Shown piece by piece: positions 1 to 6,868 of a DNA stretch of 10,635 nt. Under the pieces are notes generated by a model. That model had not been told where the DNA came from and searched no databases. It worked only from the letters and a program-made list of their open reading frames with translations. The stretch is from Muribaculaceae bacterium. Its GTDB lineage: Bacteria > Bacteroidota > Bacteroidia > Bacteroidales > Muribaculaceae. Position 1 is the stretch's first letter. Each line of letters begins with the position of its first letter. Made by a program: the position numbers and the translations under genes. The DNA is taken from NCBI GenBank assembly GCA_016292745.1, contig JAEDFO010000068.1:1-10635 (forward strand), in the 5' to 3' direction.

Positions 1-2
1 TA

Positions 3-440
3 TCAGCTCTACTGATATTCCTATACTCACTTACACTACTACTCTATCTATGGAGTAAGTATGATAGCATTGGTGACTGTGCTGCCATTGTCTATTACAA
101 TCCAATATCTTTCAAGGACATAATCTATATGGCTTTCATCGGTATGTTTTGGTATGGAGTATCATTATTCTTACTCAAGAAAACCAAGAAGTTATATATT
201 ACTGAGGGAGCCATCTACGTGCTTCTACTTTTTGCATTCTCTTTGGGAGGCAACACAATCCTTGAAAGCCGAAAGATGCACTGGCCAACAGAATACTATC
301 CACGGCCAATCTCTTCAAAGGACAAAATACATATTCTGCAGTTTTATCCCTGCTTATTACTATGTCGGAAACATTTTTGGGGGGGGAAGAGGTGGAAAAA
401 GTGGCGGTTTTCGCTATGGTTTTATTGCGGAAATCACTAA
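3..440 (+). CDS. C-terminal part of a hydrophobic membrane protein, start off the left edge (possibly frameshifted)
   Basis: A frame is open from the first bases of the window to a TAA at 438-440, about 145 codons, with no start needed inside the window. The first 90 or so residues look like a real integral membrane protein: three hydrophobic stretches (about residues 1-17, 38-58 and 67-79 of the fragment) are separated by short polar loops such as KKTKK. Base composition is clearly more AT-rich than in the genes that follow, which suggests an accessory or less conserved gene. After about position 290 the translation becomes odd, rich in Trp, Lys and Cys. It passes a G8 run at 379-386, so the true end may lie in another frame or the gene may be damaged. 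I do not recognise the family and assign no function. An ATG at 129 exists, but the upstream hydrophobic segment argues against it being the start. Confidence 0.5.
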   Translation, partial: SALLIFLYSLTLLLYLWSKYDSIGDCAAIVYYNPISFKDIIYMAFIGMFWYGVSLFLLKKTKKLYITEGAIYVLLLFAFSLGGNTILESRKMHWPTEYYPRPISSKDKIHILQFYPCLLLCRKHFWGGKRWKKWRFSLWFYCGNH

Positions 441-445
441 CTTTG
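438..445 (+). promoter_or_regulatory. Possible -7 promoter box (TAACTTTG) upstream of the phosphodiesterase gene
   Basis: TAACTTTG matches the Bacteroidota -7 consensus TAnnTTTG exactly. No TTTG lies 19 to 21 bases upstream, so only half of the promoter is supported. It would give a leader of about 110 bases before the ATG at 562. The box overlaps the TAA of the preceding frame. The leader holds one modest stem, 487-492 pairing with 503-508 (GGTGAG with CTCATC, one G-U pair), and I recognise no known riboswitch. A weaker alternative is TTTG at 531-534, 19 bases before TACCTGAT at 554-561. Confidence 0.35.
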
Positions 446-561
446 GGATGCCAACCGCAACCACCATACTCATTAACCTGCCGAAGGGTGAGACGCCCCG
501 ACCTCATCACCACGCCACGGGACCTCGCACTTTGACTTTAACAACTAAAACGATACCTGAT

Positions 562-1389
562 ATGATTTCAAGAAAACTCTTTGCAATTGTCATCCTGGCC
601 ACTTCAGCCATTGCCGCTATGGCTCAGACTCAGCAAATCCGCGCTTTTTCGCACCGCGGCGGTCGCATGGAACACGACGAGAACACCCTTTCGGCCTTCC
701 AGGCCAGCCACGATGCCGGATACACCGGTTACGAAACCGACCTGCGCATGACGGCCGACGGTCATCTGGTGGTGACCCACGACAGCAACCTTGAACGCAC
801 CACAAACGGCACAGGGGCAGTGGAAAAGTTAACCCGCAAGCAGATTGAACAGCTGCGCACCAAAAAGGGCCACAAACTGATGTTTATCGACGAACTCATG
901 GCATGGCTCAAGGACAAGAAGGGCCTTTACGTGGAGTTTGAGATGAAGACCAACCCGGTGGATCTATACCCCGAGGAACGGCTGCCCGAATATGTCGACG
1001 CCCTCTACAATGCCGTGATGGCCTCGCGCCCTGCCGACGCCGAGTTCGTGTTCACATCGGGCGACTATCGCTCGCTGCGATGCATGCAGGCACGCCACCC
1101 CGATGCCGACCTGCTGATGATTACCGGCAAGCCATGCTGCGCCGAAACCATCGCACTGTGCAAGGCTCTGGGCATTAAGCGCATCGGCGCCACCATGAAC
1201 GGAACCAGCCGCGAAGCTGTGGCTCTTGCCCACAAAGAAGGACTCACCGTGAGCCTATGGCCCGGACAATCGACCGCCGACTTTATGCTCGGCGCCTATC
1301 TGGGATGCGATTTCATGTGCACCGATATCCCAATCGAACTTAAATCGTGGGTCGAGGCCAACGCCCCATGGCTGAAAGTTACTTACTGA
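562..1389 (+). CDS. Secreted glycerophosphodiester phosphodiesterase (GDPD family)
   Basis: The 275-residue protein should hydrolyse glycerophosphodiesters, the deacylated phospholipid head groups, to glycerol 3-phosphate and an alcohol. Residues 1-21 form a signal peptide (K5, hydrophobic core, AMA before Gln22), so it acts in the periplasm or outside the cell. There is no lipobox cysteine. The GDPD signature follows directly: HRGG at 31-34, ENT at 40-42, ETD at 58-60 (two likely metal-binding acids) and VVTHD at 70-74 with the second catalytic His. Further C-terminal are EFEMK at 125-129, SLWPG at 231-235 and TDIP at 254-257, in the usual order of the TIM barrel. The same frame stays open back to 154, but that extension reads as non-protein and would bury the signal peptide, so ATG 562 is chosen. 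It is probably monocistronic, with phoH having its own promoter downstream. The exact substrate cannot be read from the sequence. Confidence 0.9.
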   Translation: MISRKLFAIVILATSAIAAMAQTQQIRAFSHRGGRMEHDENTLSAFQASHDAGYTGYETDLRMTADGHLVVTHDSNLERTTNGTGAVEKLTRKQIEQLRTKKGHKLMFIDELMAWLKDKKGLYVEFEMKTNPVDLYPEERLPEYVDALYNAVMASRPADAEFVFTSGDYRSLRCMQARHPDADLLMITGKPCCAETIALCKALGIKRIGATMNGTSREAVALAHKEGLTVSLWPGQSTADFMLGAYLGCDFMCTDIPIELKSWVEANAPWLKVTY

Positions 1390-1417
1390 CGCATTTTGCC
1401 TCGGCTATTATGATGCT

Positions 1418-1432
1418 ATTCTCGCCGAGAAT
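1418..1432 (+). terminator. Palindrome after the phosphodiesterase gene: possible terminator or operator of phoH
   Basis: ATTCTCGCCGAGAAT is a perfect 7+1+7 palindrome. It starts 28 bases after the phosphodiesterase stop codon and is followed by a T-rich stretch (TTGTAATTTT), so as RNA it could terminate that transcript. It also ends three bases before the phoH -7 box, where a repressor would block RNA polymerase. A competing stem, 1400-1405 (CTCGGC) with 1424-1429 (GCCGAG), shares its bases. Which role applies cannot be decided from the sequence. Confidence 0.4.
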
Positions 1433-1435
1433 TTG

Positions 1436-1443
1436 TAATTTTG
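1436..1443 (+). promoter_or_regulatory. Likely -7 box (TAATTTTG) of the phoH-purC promoter
   Basis: TAATTTTG fits TAnnTTTG exactly and lies 25 bases before the phoH ATG, giving a leader of roughly 20 bases. No good TTTG is found at the right distance; TTATG at 1408-1412 is a poor stand-in. The promoter may therefore be weak or need an activator. Confidence 0.5.
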
Positions 1444-1468
1444 CACTGAAAAATCAAGCTCCGGCTCT

Positions 1469-2467
1469 ATGATTGAACGTACGATAATTATCGACAGCAT
1501 CGACCCCATAATTTTCTATGGTGTCAACAATTGCAACATACAGCTCATACGCAACCTGTTTCCAAAGTTGCGCGTGGCTGCACGTGGCACTGTGATTAAG
1601 GTCATAGGCGACGAACTCGAGACACAGGAATTCGAGGACAAGGTGAAGAAACTCGAGGATTACTGCTGCAAATACAACAAGCTCACGAGCGAGGTGATTA
1701 TCGACACCATCCGCGGCGCCGTGCCCAAAGATATCGGCATCGACGAAGCCATAATATACGGCATCAACGGAAAGCCAATCCAGGCACGCACGCCCAACCA
1801 GCAAAAACTGGTGAAAGCCTACAGCGACAACGACCTCACTTTTGCCCTCGGACCCGCCGGCACCGGCAAGACCTATATTGCCATTGCACTTGCCGTGCGC
1901 GCCCTCAAGAACCGCGAGGTGAAGAAAATCATCCTATCGCGCCCGGCCGTTGAAGCCGGCGAAAAGCTTGGATTCCTTCCCGGCGACATGAAGGACAAAA
2001 TCGACCCGTATCTGCAACCGCTATACGATGCCCTGCAGGACATGATTCCGGCAATGAAGCTGAAGGACTACATGGACACCAACGTCATTCAGATTGCTCC
2101 GCTGGCATTCATGCGCGGCCGCACCCTCAACGACGCCGTGATAATTCTCGATGAGGCTCAGAACACCACCACCCACCAGATCAAGATGTTCCTCACCCGT
2201 CTGGGCATGGGTTCAAAGATGATTATCACCGGCGATATGACGCAAATCGACCTGCCGCGCAGCACCCAGTCAGGGCTGGTGCAGGCACTACACATTCTCA
2301 GTGATGTGAAAGGCGTGGGCCAGGTGGAATTCACCAAGAAGGACATAGTAAGGCATCAGCTTGTGCAGCGCATTGTCGAAGCCTATGAGCGCTACGACGA
2401 GCAACAGCGCACCGTCAGGCGAGCCGACGAGCCGCAAGGCAACGACAATCCCGACAGCGAATTATAA
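1469..2467 (+). CDS. phoH: PhoH family protein (PhoH-like P-loop ATPase)
   Basis: The 332-residue protein belongs to the PhoH/PhoL family, cytoplasmic ATPases linked to RNA metabolism and ribosome function. The family is conserved, but its precise reaction is not settled. The N-terminal ~80 residues resemble the small KH-like RNA-binding region usual in PhoL-type members. The ATPase core has Walker A GPAGTGKT at 128-135, the family motif SRPAVEAGEKLGFLPGD at 157-173, and Walker B VIILDEAQNTT at 224-234, followed by TGDMTQIDLP at 254-263. The last ~20 residues are a polar, probably disordered tail. Length and motif order are normal for the family. ATG 1469 is the first start after the promoter and gives the expected N-terminus. 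purC follows after 26 bases, so the two genes are probably cotranscribed. Confidence 0.93.
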   Translation: MIERTIIIDSIDPIIFYGVNNCNIQLIRNLFPKLRVAARGTVIKVIGDELETQEFEDKVKKLEDYCCKYNKLTSEVIIDTIRGAVPKDIGIDEAIIYGINGKPIQARTPNQQKLVKAYSDNDLTFALGPAGTGKTYIAIALAVRALKNREVKKIILSRPAVEAGEKLGFLPGDMKDKIDPYLQPLYDALQDMIPAMKLKDYMDTNVIQIAPLAFMRGRTLNDAVIILDEAQNTTTHQIKMFLTRLGMGSKMIITGDMTQIDLPRSTQSGLVQALHILSDVKGVGQVEFTKKDIVRHQLVQRIVEAYERYDEQQRTVRRADEPQGNDNPDSEL

Positions 2468-2493
2468 CAACAAAATATATACATATAACTGCT

Positions 2494-3444
2494 ATGGCTA
2501 ATACGTTAGTTAATACCGATTTCAATTTCGAAGGACAGAAAAGCGTGTATCACGGCAAAGTTCGCGACGTTTACGACATCAACGACGACATCCTGGTGAT
2601 GGTGGCCACCGACCGCATCTCGGCTTTCGACGTGATTCTGCCCAAAGGCATCCCGTTCAAGGGCCAGGTGCTCAACCAGATTGCCGCCAAGTTTCTCGAC
2701 GCCACCGCCGACATCGTCCCCAACTGGAAACTCGCCACTCCCGACCCCATGGTCACTGTGGGCCTCAAGTGCGAAGGCTTCCGCGTTGAAATGATTATCC
2801 GCGGCTACCTCACCGGCAGCGCATGGCGTGAATATGCCGCCGGATGCCGCGAACTGTGCGGAGTGAAGCTCCCCGACGGAATGCGCGAAAACGAACGTTT
2901 CCCCGAGCCTATAATCACCCCGACCACCAAGGCCGAGGCCGGTCACGACGAAAACATCTCGAAAGAGGAAATCATCGCCCAGGGAATTGTTTCGAAAGAG
3001 GACTACGAGACAATGGAGCGCTACACCCGTGCACTCTTTGCACGAGGCACCGAAATAGCCGCTTCAAAAGGCCTGATTCTCGTCGACACCAAGTATGAGT
3101 TCGGAAAACGCGACGGCAAGGTGATTCTCATCGACGAAATCCACACCCCCGACTCCTCGCGCTACTTCTATGCCGACGGATATGCCGAGCGATTCGAAGC
3201 CGGCGAGCCGCAGCGACAGCTCTCCAAGGAATTCGTACGCCAGTGGCTCATCGAAAACGGTTTCATGGGTAAAGCCGGACAGAAAGTGCCCGAGATGACC
3301 GACGAATACTGCACCAGCGTGAGCGACCGCTACATTGAGCTCTACGAGCACATCGTGGGCGAAAAGTTCGCCAAGGTGGATGCCGCCGACATCAACGCAC
3401 GCATCCGCGCTAACGTTGAAGCATATCTGGCATCGCGCAAATAA
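2494..3444 (+). CDS. purC: Phosphoribosylaminoimidazole-succinocarboxamide synthase (SAICAR synthase)
   Basis: This enzyme of de novo purine synthesis joins CAIR and aspartate, using ATP, to form SAICAR in the cytoplasm. The 316-residue length matches the longer SAICAR synthase type also seen in yeast Ade1. Motifs in order are GKVRDVYD at 21-28 (ATP site), ATDRISAFD at 38-46, IIRGYLTGSAWREY at 101-114, TPTTKAEAGHD at 142-152, LVDTKYEFG at 196-204 and DEIHTPDSSR at 214-223. All the expected blocks are present. The upstream 26 bases are A-rich with no Shine-Dalgarno sequence, as is normal in Bacteroidota. There is no PurR-like or riboswitch signal in that gap, so it probably depends on the phoH promoter. 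A strong hairpin follows the gene. Confidence 0.97.
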   Translation: MANTLVNTDFNFEGQKSVYHGKVRDVYDINDDILVMVATDRISAFDVILPKGIPFKGQVLNQIAAKFLDATADIVPNWKLATPDPMVTVGLKCEGFRVEMIIRGYLTGSAWREYAAGCRELCGVKLPDGMRENERFPEPIITPTTKAEAGHDENISKEEIIAQGIVSKEDYETMERYTRALFARGTEIAASKGLILVDTKYEFGKRDGKVILIDEIHTPDSSRYFYADGYAERFEAGEPQRQLSKEFVRQWLIENGFMGKAGQKVPEMTDEYCTSVSDRYIELYEHIVGEKFAKVDAADINARIRANVEAYLASRK

Positions 3445-3469
3445 TATTGCACGAAGCCCGTTCCACCCC

Positions 3470-3506
3470 CATTCCCGTTACGGCACACGAAGCCGCAGCG
3501 GGAATG
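3470..3506 (+). terminator. Strong hairpin after purC, likely terminator
   Basis: CATTCCCG (3470-3477) pairs perfectly with CGGGAATG (3499-3506). A G-U and a T-A pair, then CGGC (3481-3484) with GCCG (3492-3495), extend the stem to about 14 pairs with one mismatch around a 7-base loop. It lies 25 bases after the purC stop and before the next promoter. No clear T-run follows, only TTGT, so intrinsic termination is likely but not textbook. CACGAAGCC occurs at 3450-3458 and again inside the hairpin at 3486-3494. Confidence 0.6.
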
Positions 3507-3537
3507 TTGTCGTAGTAGCACTTAGTGCCAACACGAT

Positions 3538-3568
3538 TTTGAATTTACATCACCAAACGTTAACTTTG
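3538..3568 (+). promoter_or_regulatory. Bacteroidota-type promoter of the lipoprotein-isoprenoid-tatD-ribE operon
   Basis: TTTG at 3538-3541 and TAACTTTG at 3561-3568 are separated by exactly 19 bases, matching the known Bacteroides arrangement of -33 TTTG and -7 TAnnTTTG. The predicted transcription start is only about four bases past the -7 box, at or just before the ATG at 3574, so the mRNA would have almost no leader. Confidence 0.75.
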
Positions 3569-3573
3569 CCATT

Positions 3574-3876
3574 ATGATGAATAGCCGACTTATGCTCGCC
3601 ACCGCTTTGCTTGCCTTGATGGGAAGCTGCAGCACAAAGCCCGAGGAATCGCCGCATCTCGACGAAGCCCGCATACGAGCCGAAATAGCCGCAAAGGCCG
3701 TAATCGACCACGCCAACGCCAATGAACTTACATTGCAAGGCTATCTGCTCGATGCCAAGGCCGAACAAAGCCGCTTTGTGGAGATGGGCGACACCGCCGC
3801 AACCGAAGCATTCCGCGTAAGCTTCGAAAGCTACATACGGCAGCACAACGATTCATTGGCTAAAGCATTGTTTTAA
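3574..3876 (+). CDS. Small predicted lipoprotein of unknown function
   Basis: The 100-residue protein starts with a short lipoprotein signal: Arg5, a hydrophobic run, and the lipobox-like MGSC with Cys19 as the likely lipidated residue, so it should be anchored in the periplasm or outer membrane. The mature part is polar and mostly helical, with many Ala, Glu and Asp residues and no motif I recognise. The start is ATG 3574 or the adjacent ATG 3577. The next in-frame ATG, 3592, would remove the positive charge from the signal. The ATG lies five bases after a well-formed promoter box, which suggests a leaderless transcript. It is the first gene of a five-gene unit, 21 bases before the isoprenyl diphosphate synthase. 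Its role there is unknown. Confidence 0.75.
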   Translation: MMNSRLMLATALLALMGSCSTKPEESPHLDEARIRAEIAAKAVIDHANANELTLQGYLLDAKAEQSRFVEMGDTAATEAFRVSFESYIRQHNDSLAKALF

Positions 3877-3897
3877 CGTCAACGAAACAACGAGGAA

Positions 3898-4878
3898 ATG
3901 GAAACCATTGAACGCTACATGGAAATTGCCAACGAGGCCATCGCCTCGACGCGCATCGACAAGGCTCCAGAACGTCTGTACGAGCCTATTAACTACACTA
4001 TGAAGCTCGGGGGAAAACGTCTGCGCCCAACCCTGATGATGATGAGCTGCGAAGCATTCGGATGCCACTACTCAATGTGTCTGAACCAAGCTGTCGGGCT
4101 CGAATACTTCCATAATTTCACCCTGCTCCACGACGATGTGATGGACAATGCCGACATGCGCCGCGGAATGCCAACCGTTCACCGAAAATGGGATGTCAAC
4201 ACCGCAATACTCAGCGGCGACACAATGCTGACGCTTGCCGGACAGATGATTGTCGAGAAAAAGCATGGCGCTAAATCGCGCCGGCTGGTCGAACTGTTTA
4301 ACCGTACAGCAATCGAAGTGTACGAAGGGCAGCAATACGACATGGACTTTGAAACCCGTACCGACGTCAGCGTCGACGAATACATCAACATGATTCGCCT
4401 CAAGACTTCGGTTCTTTTTGGATGCGCCTGCAAGATGGGGGCCATTGTGGCAGGTGCTCGAGTGGCCGACCAAAACAGCATCTACGACTTTGCCCTGAAT
4501 CTGGGCCTCGCTTTCCAGCTGCAAGACGACTATCTCGACGTGTACGGCGACCCCGCTACCTTCGGAAAAGCCATCGGAGGCGACATCCTAAACGCCAAGC
4601 GCACTTTCATGCTTATCAGCGCATACAATGCCGCCAACGACGCCCAGAAGGCCGAGCTCAACCGATTGCTCGCCATCGACAACCCGGAGCGAAACGCCGA
4701 AAAAATTGAGGGTGTGACCCGACTTTACAACGAGCTCGGAATACCAGCCATCTGCCGAGCCGAAATCGAGCGCTACAGCAACCTCGCCGTCCGCTCGCTC
4801 GACAAAATAGCCTTCGACCGCGACGACCGGAAAAAGTTTATCGAACTGGTGAACATGCTCATCAAACGTGACCGTTAA
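3898..4878 (+). CDS. Isoprenyl diphosphate synthase (polyprenyl synthetase family)
   Basis: The 326-residue cytoplasmic enzyme condenses isopentenyl diphosphate with an allylic diphosphate to build a trans-prenyl chain. Seen motifs are GGKRLRP at 38-44, the first Asp-rich motif DDVMD at 79-83 followed by MRRG, the conserved GQQYDMDFE at 144-152, and the second Asp-rich motif DDYLD at 210-214. The fifth residue before the first motif is Phe74 and that motif has no two-residue insert. In characterised family members an aromatic at this place limits the product to short chains (C15-C20). A geranylgeranyl- or farnesyl-length product is thus more likely than a long menaquinone chain, but this is inference from one position. 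ATG 3898 follows GAGGA closely. The gene sits 21 bases after the lipoprotein and 17 before the TatD gene. Confidence 0.92.
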   Translation: METIERYMEIANEAIASTRIDKAPERLYEPINYTMKLGGKRLRPTLMMMSCEAFGCHYSMCLNQAVGLEYFHNFTLLHDDVMDNADMRRGMPTVHRKWDVNTAILSGDTMLTLAGQMIVEKKHGAKSRRLVELFNRTAIEVYEGQQYDMDFETRTDVSVDEYINMIRLKTSVLFGCACKMGAIVAGARVADQNSIYDFALNLGLAFQLQDDYLDVYGDPATFGKAIGGDILNAKRTFMLISAYNAANDAQKAELNRLLAIDNPERNAEKIEGVTRLYNELGIPAICRAEIERYSNLAVRSLDKIAFDRDDRKKFIELVNMLIKRDR

Positions 4879-4895
4879 CCCACATCATAGCCATT

Positions 4896-5663
4896 ATGAT
4901 CGACACTCATAGCCATCTGTATCTCGAGGAATTCGACTCCGACCGCGACGAAGCCGTAAAGCGCGCCATCGAGGCCGGTGTGGGACATCTGGTGTTGCCT
5001 AACGTTGATTTCGACACCTTTGCCCGCATGCACTCCATGCACATCGACTATCCCGATTTCACTTCGATGGCAATGGGGCTCCACCCTACTTCGGTTACCA
5101 ACTTCAACGACGAATATCTCGACCAGATTGAAGTGGAACTCGGAACCAAGAACTATGTGGCTGTGGGCGAAGTGGGACTCGACCTCTACTGGAGCCGCGA
5201 ATACATCGAAGCTCAATGCTACGTGTTCATCAAGCAGCTGTTCTTCGCGCTTATGTTCAACCTTCCCGTAATTATCCACTGCCGCGAAGCGCTCGCCGAG
5301 ATTATCGACCTGATAAAGCGCATGGAACCCTCCGACCGACCGCCGATGGTGTTTCACAGCTTCACCGGCACAGCGGCCGACGTGAAACGTCTGCTACGCA
5401 TTGCCGACGTGCATTTCGGAATCAACGGAATAGTCACATTCAAGAACAGCCACCTCGACGAGACGGTAAAGGCAATAGGCCCAGAACGGCTGCTGCTCGA
5501 AACCGACTGCCCATATCTTGCACCCGTGCCTTTCCGAGGAAAACGCAACGAAAGCAGCTACGTGCAATATGTTGAGACTAAAGTGGCTGAAATTCTCGAC
5601 ATGCCATTGGTGGAACTCGATGCCATCACCGACCACAACGCGCGCACTGTGTTCAACATTTAA
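4896..5663 (+). CDS. TatD family metal-dependent deoxyribonuclease
   Basis: The 255-residue protein has the full set of TatD metal ligands: HSH at 5-7, Glu92 in GEVGLDLYW (91-99), His128 in IIHCREA (126-132), His154 in FHSFTG (153-158) and Asp204 in ETDCPYLAP (202-210). The family folds as a TIM barrel and acts as a 3'-to-5' exonuclease or repair DNase in the cytoplasm. Length is typical. The start is the only sensible one, since DTHSHL must lie at the very N-terminus. The gene is 17 bases after the prenyl synthase and 28 before ribE (27-base gap), with no promoter signal between, so it is part of the same unit. The link to isoprenoid synthesis appears to be shared expression rather than shared chemistry. 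Which TatD paralogue this is cannot be told, so no symbol is given. Confidence 0.93.
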   Translation: MIDTHSHLYLEEFDSDRDEAVKRAIEAGVGHLVLPNVDFDTFARMHSMHIDYPDFTSMAMGLHPTSVTNFNDEYLDQIEVELGTKNYVAVGEVGLDLYWSREYIEAQCYVFIKQLFFALMFNLPVIIHCREALAEIIDLIKRMEPSDRPPMVFHSFTGTAADVKRLLRIADVHFGINGIVTFKNSHLDETVKAIGPERLLLETDCPYLAPVPFRGKRNESSYVQYVETKVAEILDMPLVELDAITDHNARTVFNI

Positions 5664-5690
5664 CAATAACAATTACAACGATACAAAACC

Positions 5691-6296
5691 ATGTTTTCAG
5701 GAATAGTAGAAGAAGCTGCCACAGTGGTGGCATTGCGAAACGACGAAGGTAATCTGCACATCACTCTGCGATGCTCGTTTGCCGACGAGCTGAAAATCGA
5801 CCAGTCGGTGGCCCACAATGGTGTGTGCCTCACAGTGGTTGACCTGCCGGGCGACGGTACCTACACCGTAACAGCCATCAAGGAAACACTCGACCGAAGC
5901 AACCTGGGTCGGCTGAAAGTGGGCGACAAGGTTAACCTCGAACGGAGCATGCTGATGAACGGCCGCCTCGACGGACACATCGTGCAAGGACACGTCGACC
6001 AGACTGCACAATGCACCGAGCTCATTGAGGCCGACGGCAGCTGGTACTACAAATTTGAATACACTTTCAACCGCGAAATGGCCGCAAAGGGCTATGTTAC
6101 AGTCGAGAAAGGCTCGGTTACCGTAAACGGCGTCAGCCTTACCGTGTGCAACTCCGAACCAAGCTCGTTCCGCGTGGCAATAATCCCTTACACCCACGAC
6201 AACACCAATTTCAGCCAGATTGTCGTAGGAACTGTGGTTAACATAGAATTCGACATCATCGGCAAATACCTCAGCCGCATGATGCAGTTCAAATAA
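5691..6296 (+). CDS. ribE: Riboflavin synthase (alpha subunit type)
   Basis: The enzyme converts two molecules of 6,7-dimethyl-8-ribityllumazine to riboflavin and a pyrimidine, the last step of riboflavin synthesis. The 201 residues hold two tandem lumazine-binding beta-barrel domains. The first starts with MFSGIVEE and includes NGVCLTV at 43-49; the second begins around GHIVQGHVD at 95-103 and has the matching NGVSLTV at 146-152. The C-terminus FDIIGKYL at 187-194 is also typical. Length and the diagnostic N-terminus leave little doubt. No FMN riboswitch is seen in the 27-base A-rich gap upstream, so expression should follow the operon promoter. A flavin-dependent nitroreductase follows after 12 bases. 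Confidence 0.96.
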   Translation: MFSGIVEEAATVVALRNDEGNLHITLRCSFADELKIDQSVAHNGVCLTVVDLPGDGTYTVTAIKETLDRSNLGRLKVGDKVNLERSMLMNGRLDGHIVQGHVDQTAQCTELIEADGSWYYKFEYTFNREMAAKGYVTVEKGSVTVNGVSLTVCNSEPSSFRVAIIPYTHDNTNFSQIVVGTVVNIEFDIIGKYLSRMMQFK

Positions 6297-6308
6297 TTAT
6301 ACTGTGAA

Positions 6309-6848
6309 ATGAACTTTCGCGAACTCGTAGAAAAGCGCCAAAGCGACAGGCGCTACGACCCCAACATTGCAGTGGAGCCCGAAATGGTTAGCCGCATCGT
6401 TGAAACGGCATTGCTCGCCCCATCGGCTTGCAACGCACAGCCATGGCACATCACCATTGTCGACAACCCCGAATGCTGCCGCCAGGTGAGCGAAGCCATC
6501 ACTTCGCTGGGACTCAATAAATTTGCCACCGACGTGCCGGTGCACCTCATAATCACCGAAGAACGCCCCAACTTTCTGTCGGCGCTTGGCTCGGTAATGT
6601 ACGGCAAGCACTTCCCGCACATCGATTGCGGCATTCTGGCTGCGCATCTGGTGCTGGCTGCCACCGCCGAAGGTCTCGGCAGCTGCATCATTGGCTCGTT
6701 CAACGAAAAGAAATTGCGCAAGACGCTGGGCATCCCGCGCTCACGCAAGATTTTGCTCGATGTTGTTATCGGACATTCCATCGACCCACACCGGCCGAAG
6801 GTGCGCAAGCCGGAATCGGAAACCACCTCGCACAACTCCTACCGGTAA
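6309..6848 (+). CDS. Nitroreductase family FMN-dependent oxidoreductase
   Basis: The 179-residue protein shows the nitroreductase fold signatures: RQSDRRYD at 10-17 (phosphate side of FMN), APSACNAQPW at 37-46, and GLGSCIIGSFNE at 122-133 near the C-terminal FMN site. Members are usually dimers that bind FMN and use NAD(P)H to reduce nitro groups, quinones or other acceptors; the natural substrate here is unknown. It is last in the five-gene unit, 12 bases after ribE. This arrangement fits supply and use of flavin, though that is inference. The last ~15 residues are polar and probably disordered. The next gene runs in the opposite direction and ends 20 bases away, with no convincing terminator hairpin between them. 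Confidence 0.92.
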   Translation: MNFRELVEKRQSDRRYDPNIAVEPEMVSRIVETALLAPSACNAQPWHITIVDNPECCRQVSEAITSLGLNKFATDVPVHLIITEERPNFLSALGSVMYGKHFPHIDCGILAAHLVLAATAEGLGSCIIGSFNEKKLRKTLGIPRSRKILLDVVIGHSIDPHRPKVRKPESETTSHNSYR

Positions 6849-6868
6849 TCAGGAATTCAAGAAAAGAA

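Noticed and set aside
446..561. Riboswitch in the phosphodiesterase leader
   Set aside because: Only one modest stem (487-508) is visible, with none of the conserved cores of TPP, SAM, FMN or cobalamin riboswitches.
154..1389. 411-residue version of the phosphodiesterase starting at 154
   Set aside because: The extra 136 residues look non-coding and would place the clear signal peptide (from 562) inside the protein; a promoter box at 438-445 also lies within the extension.
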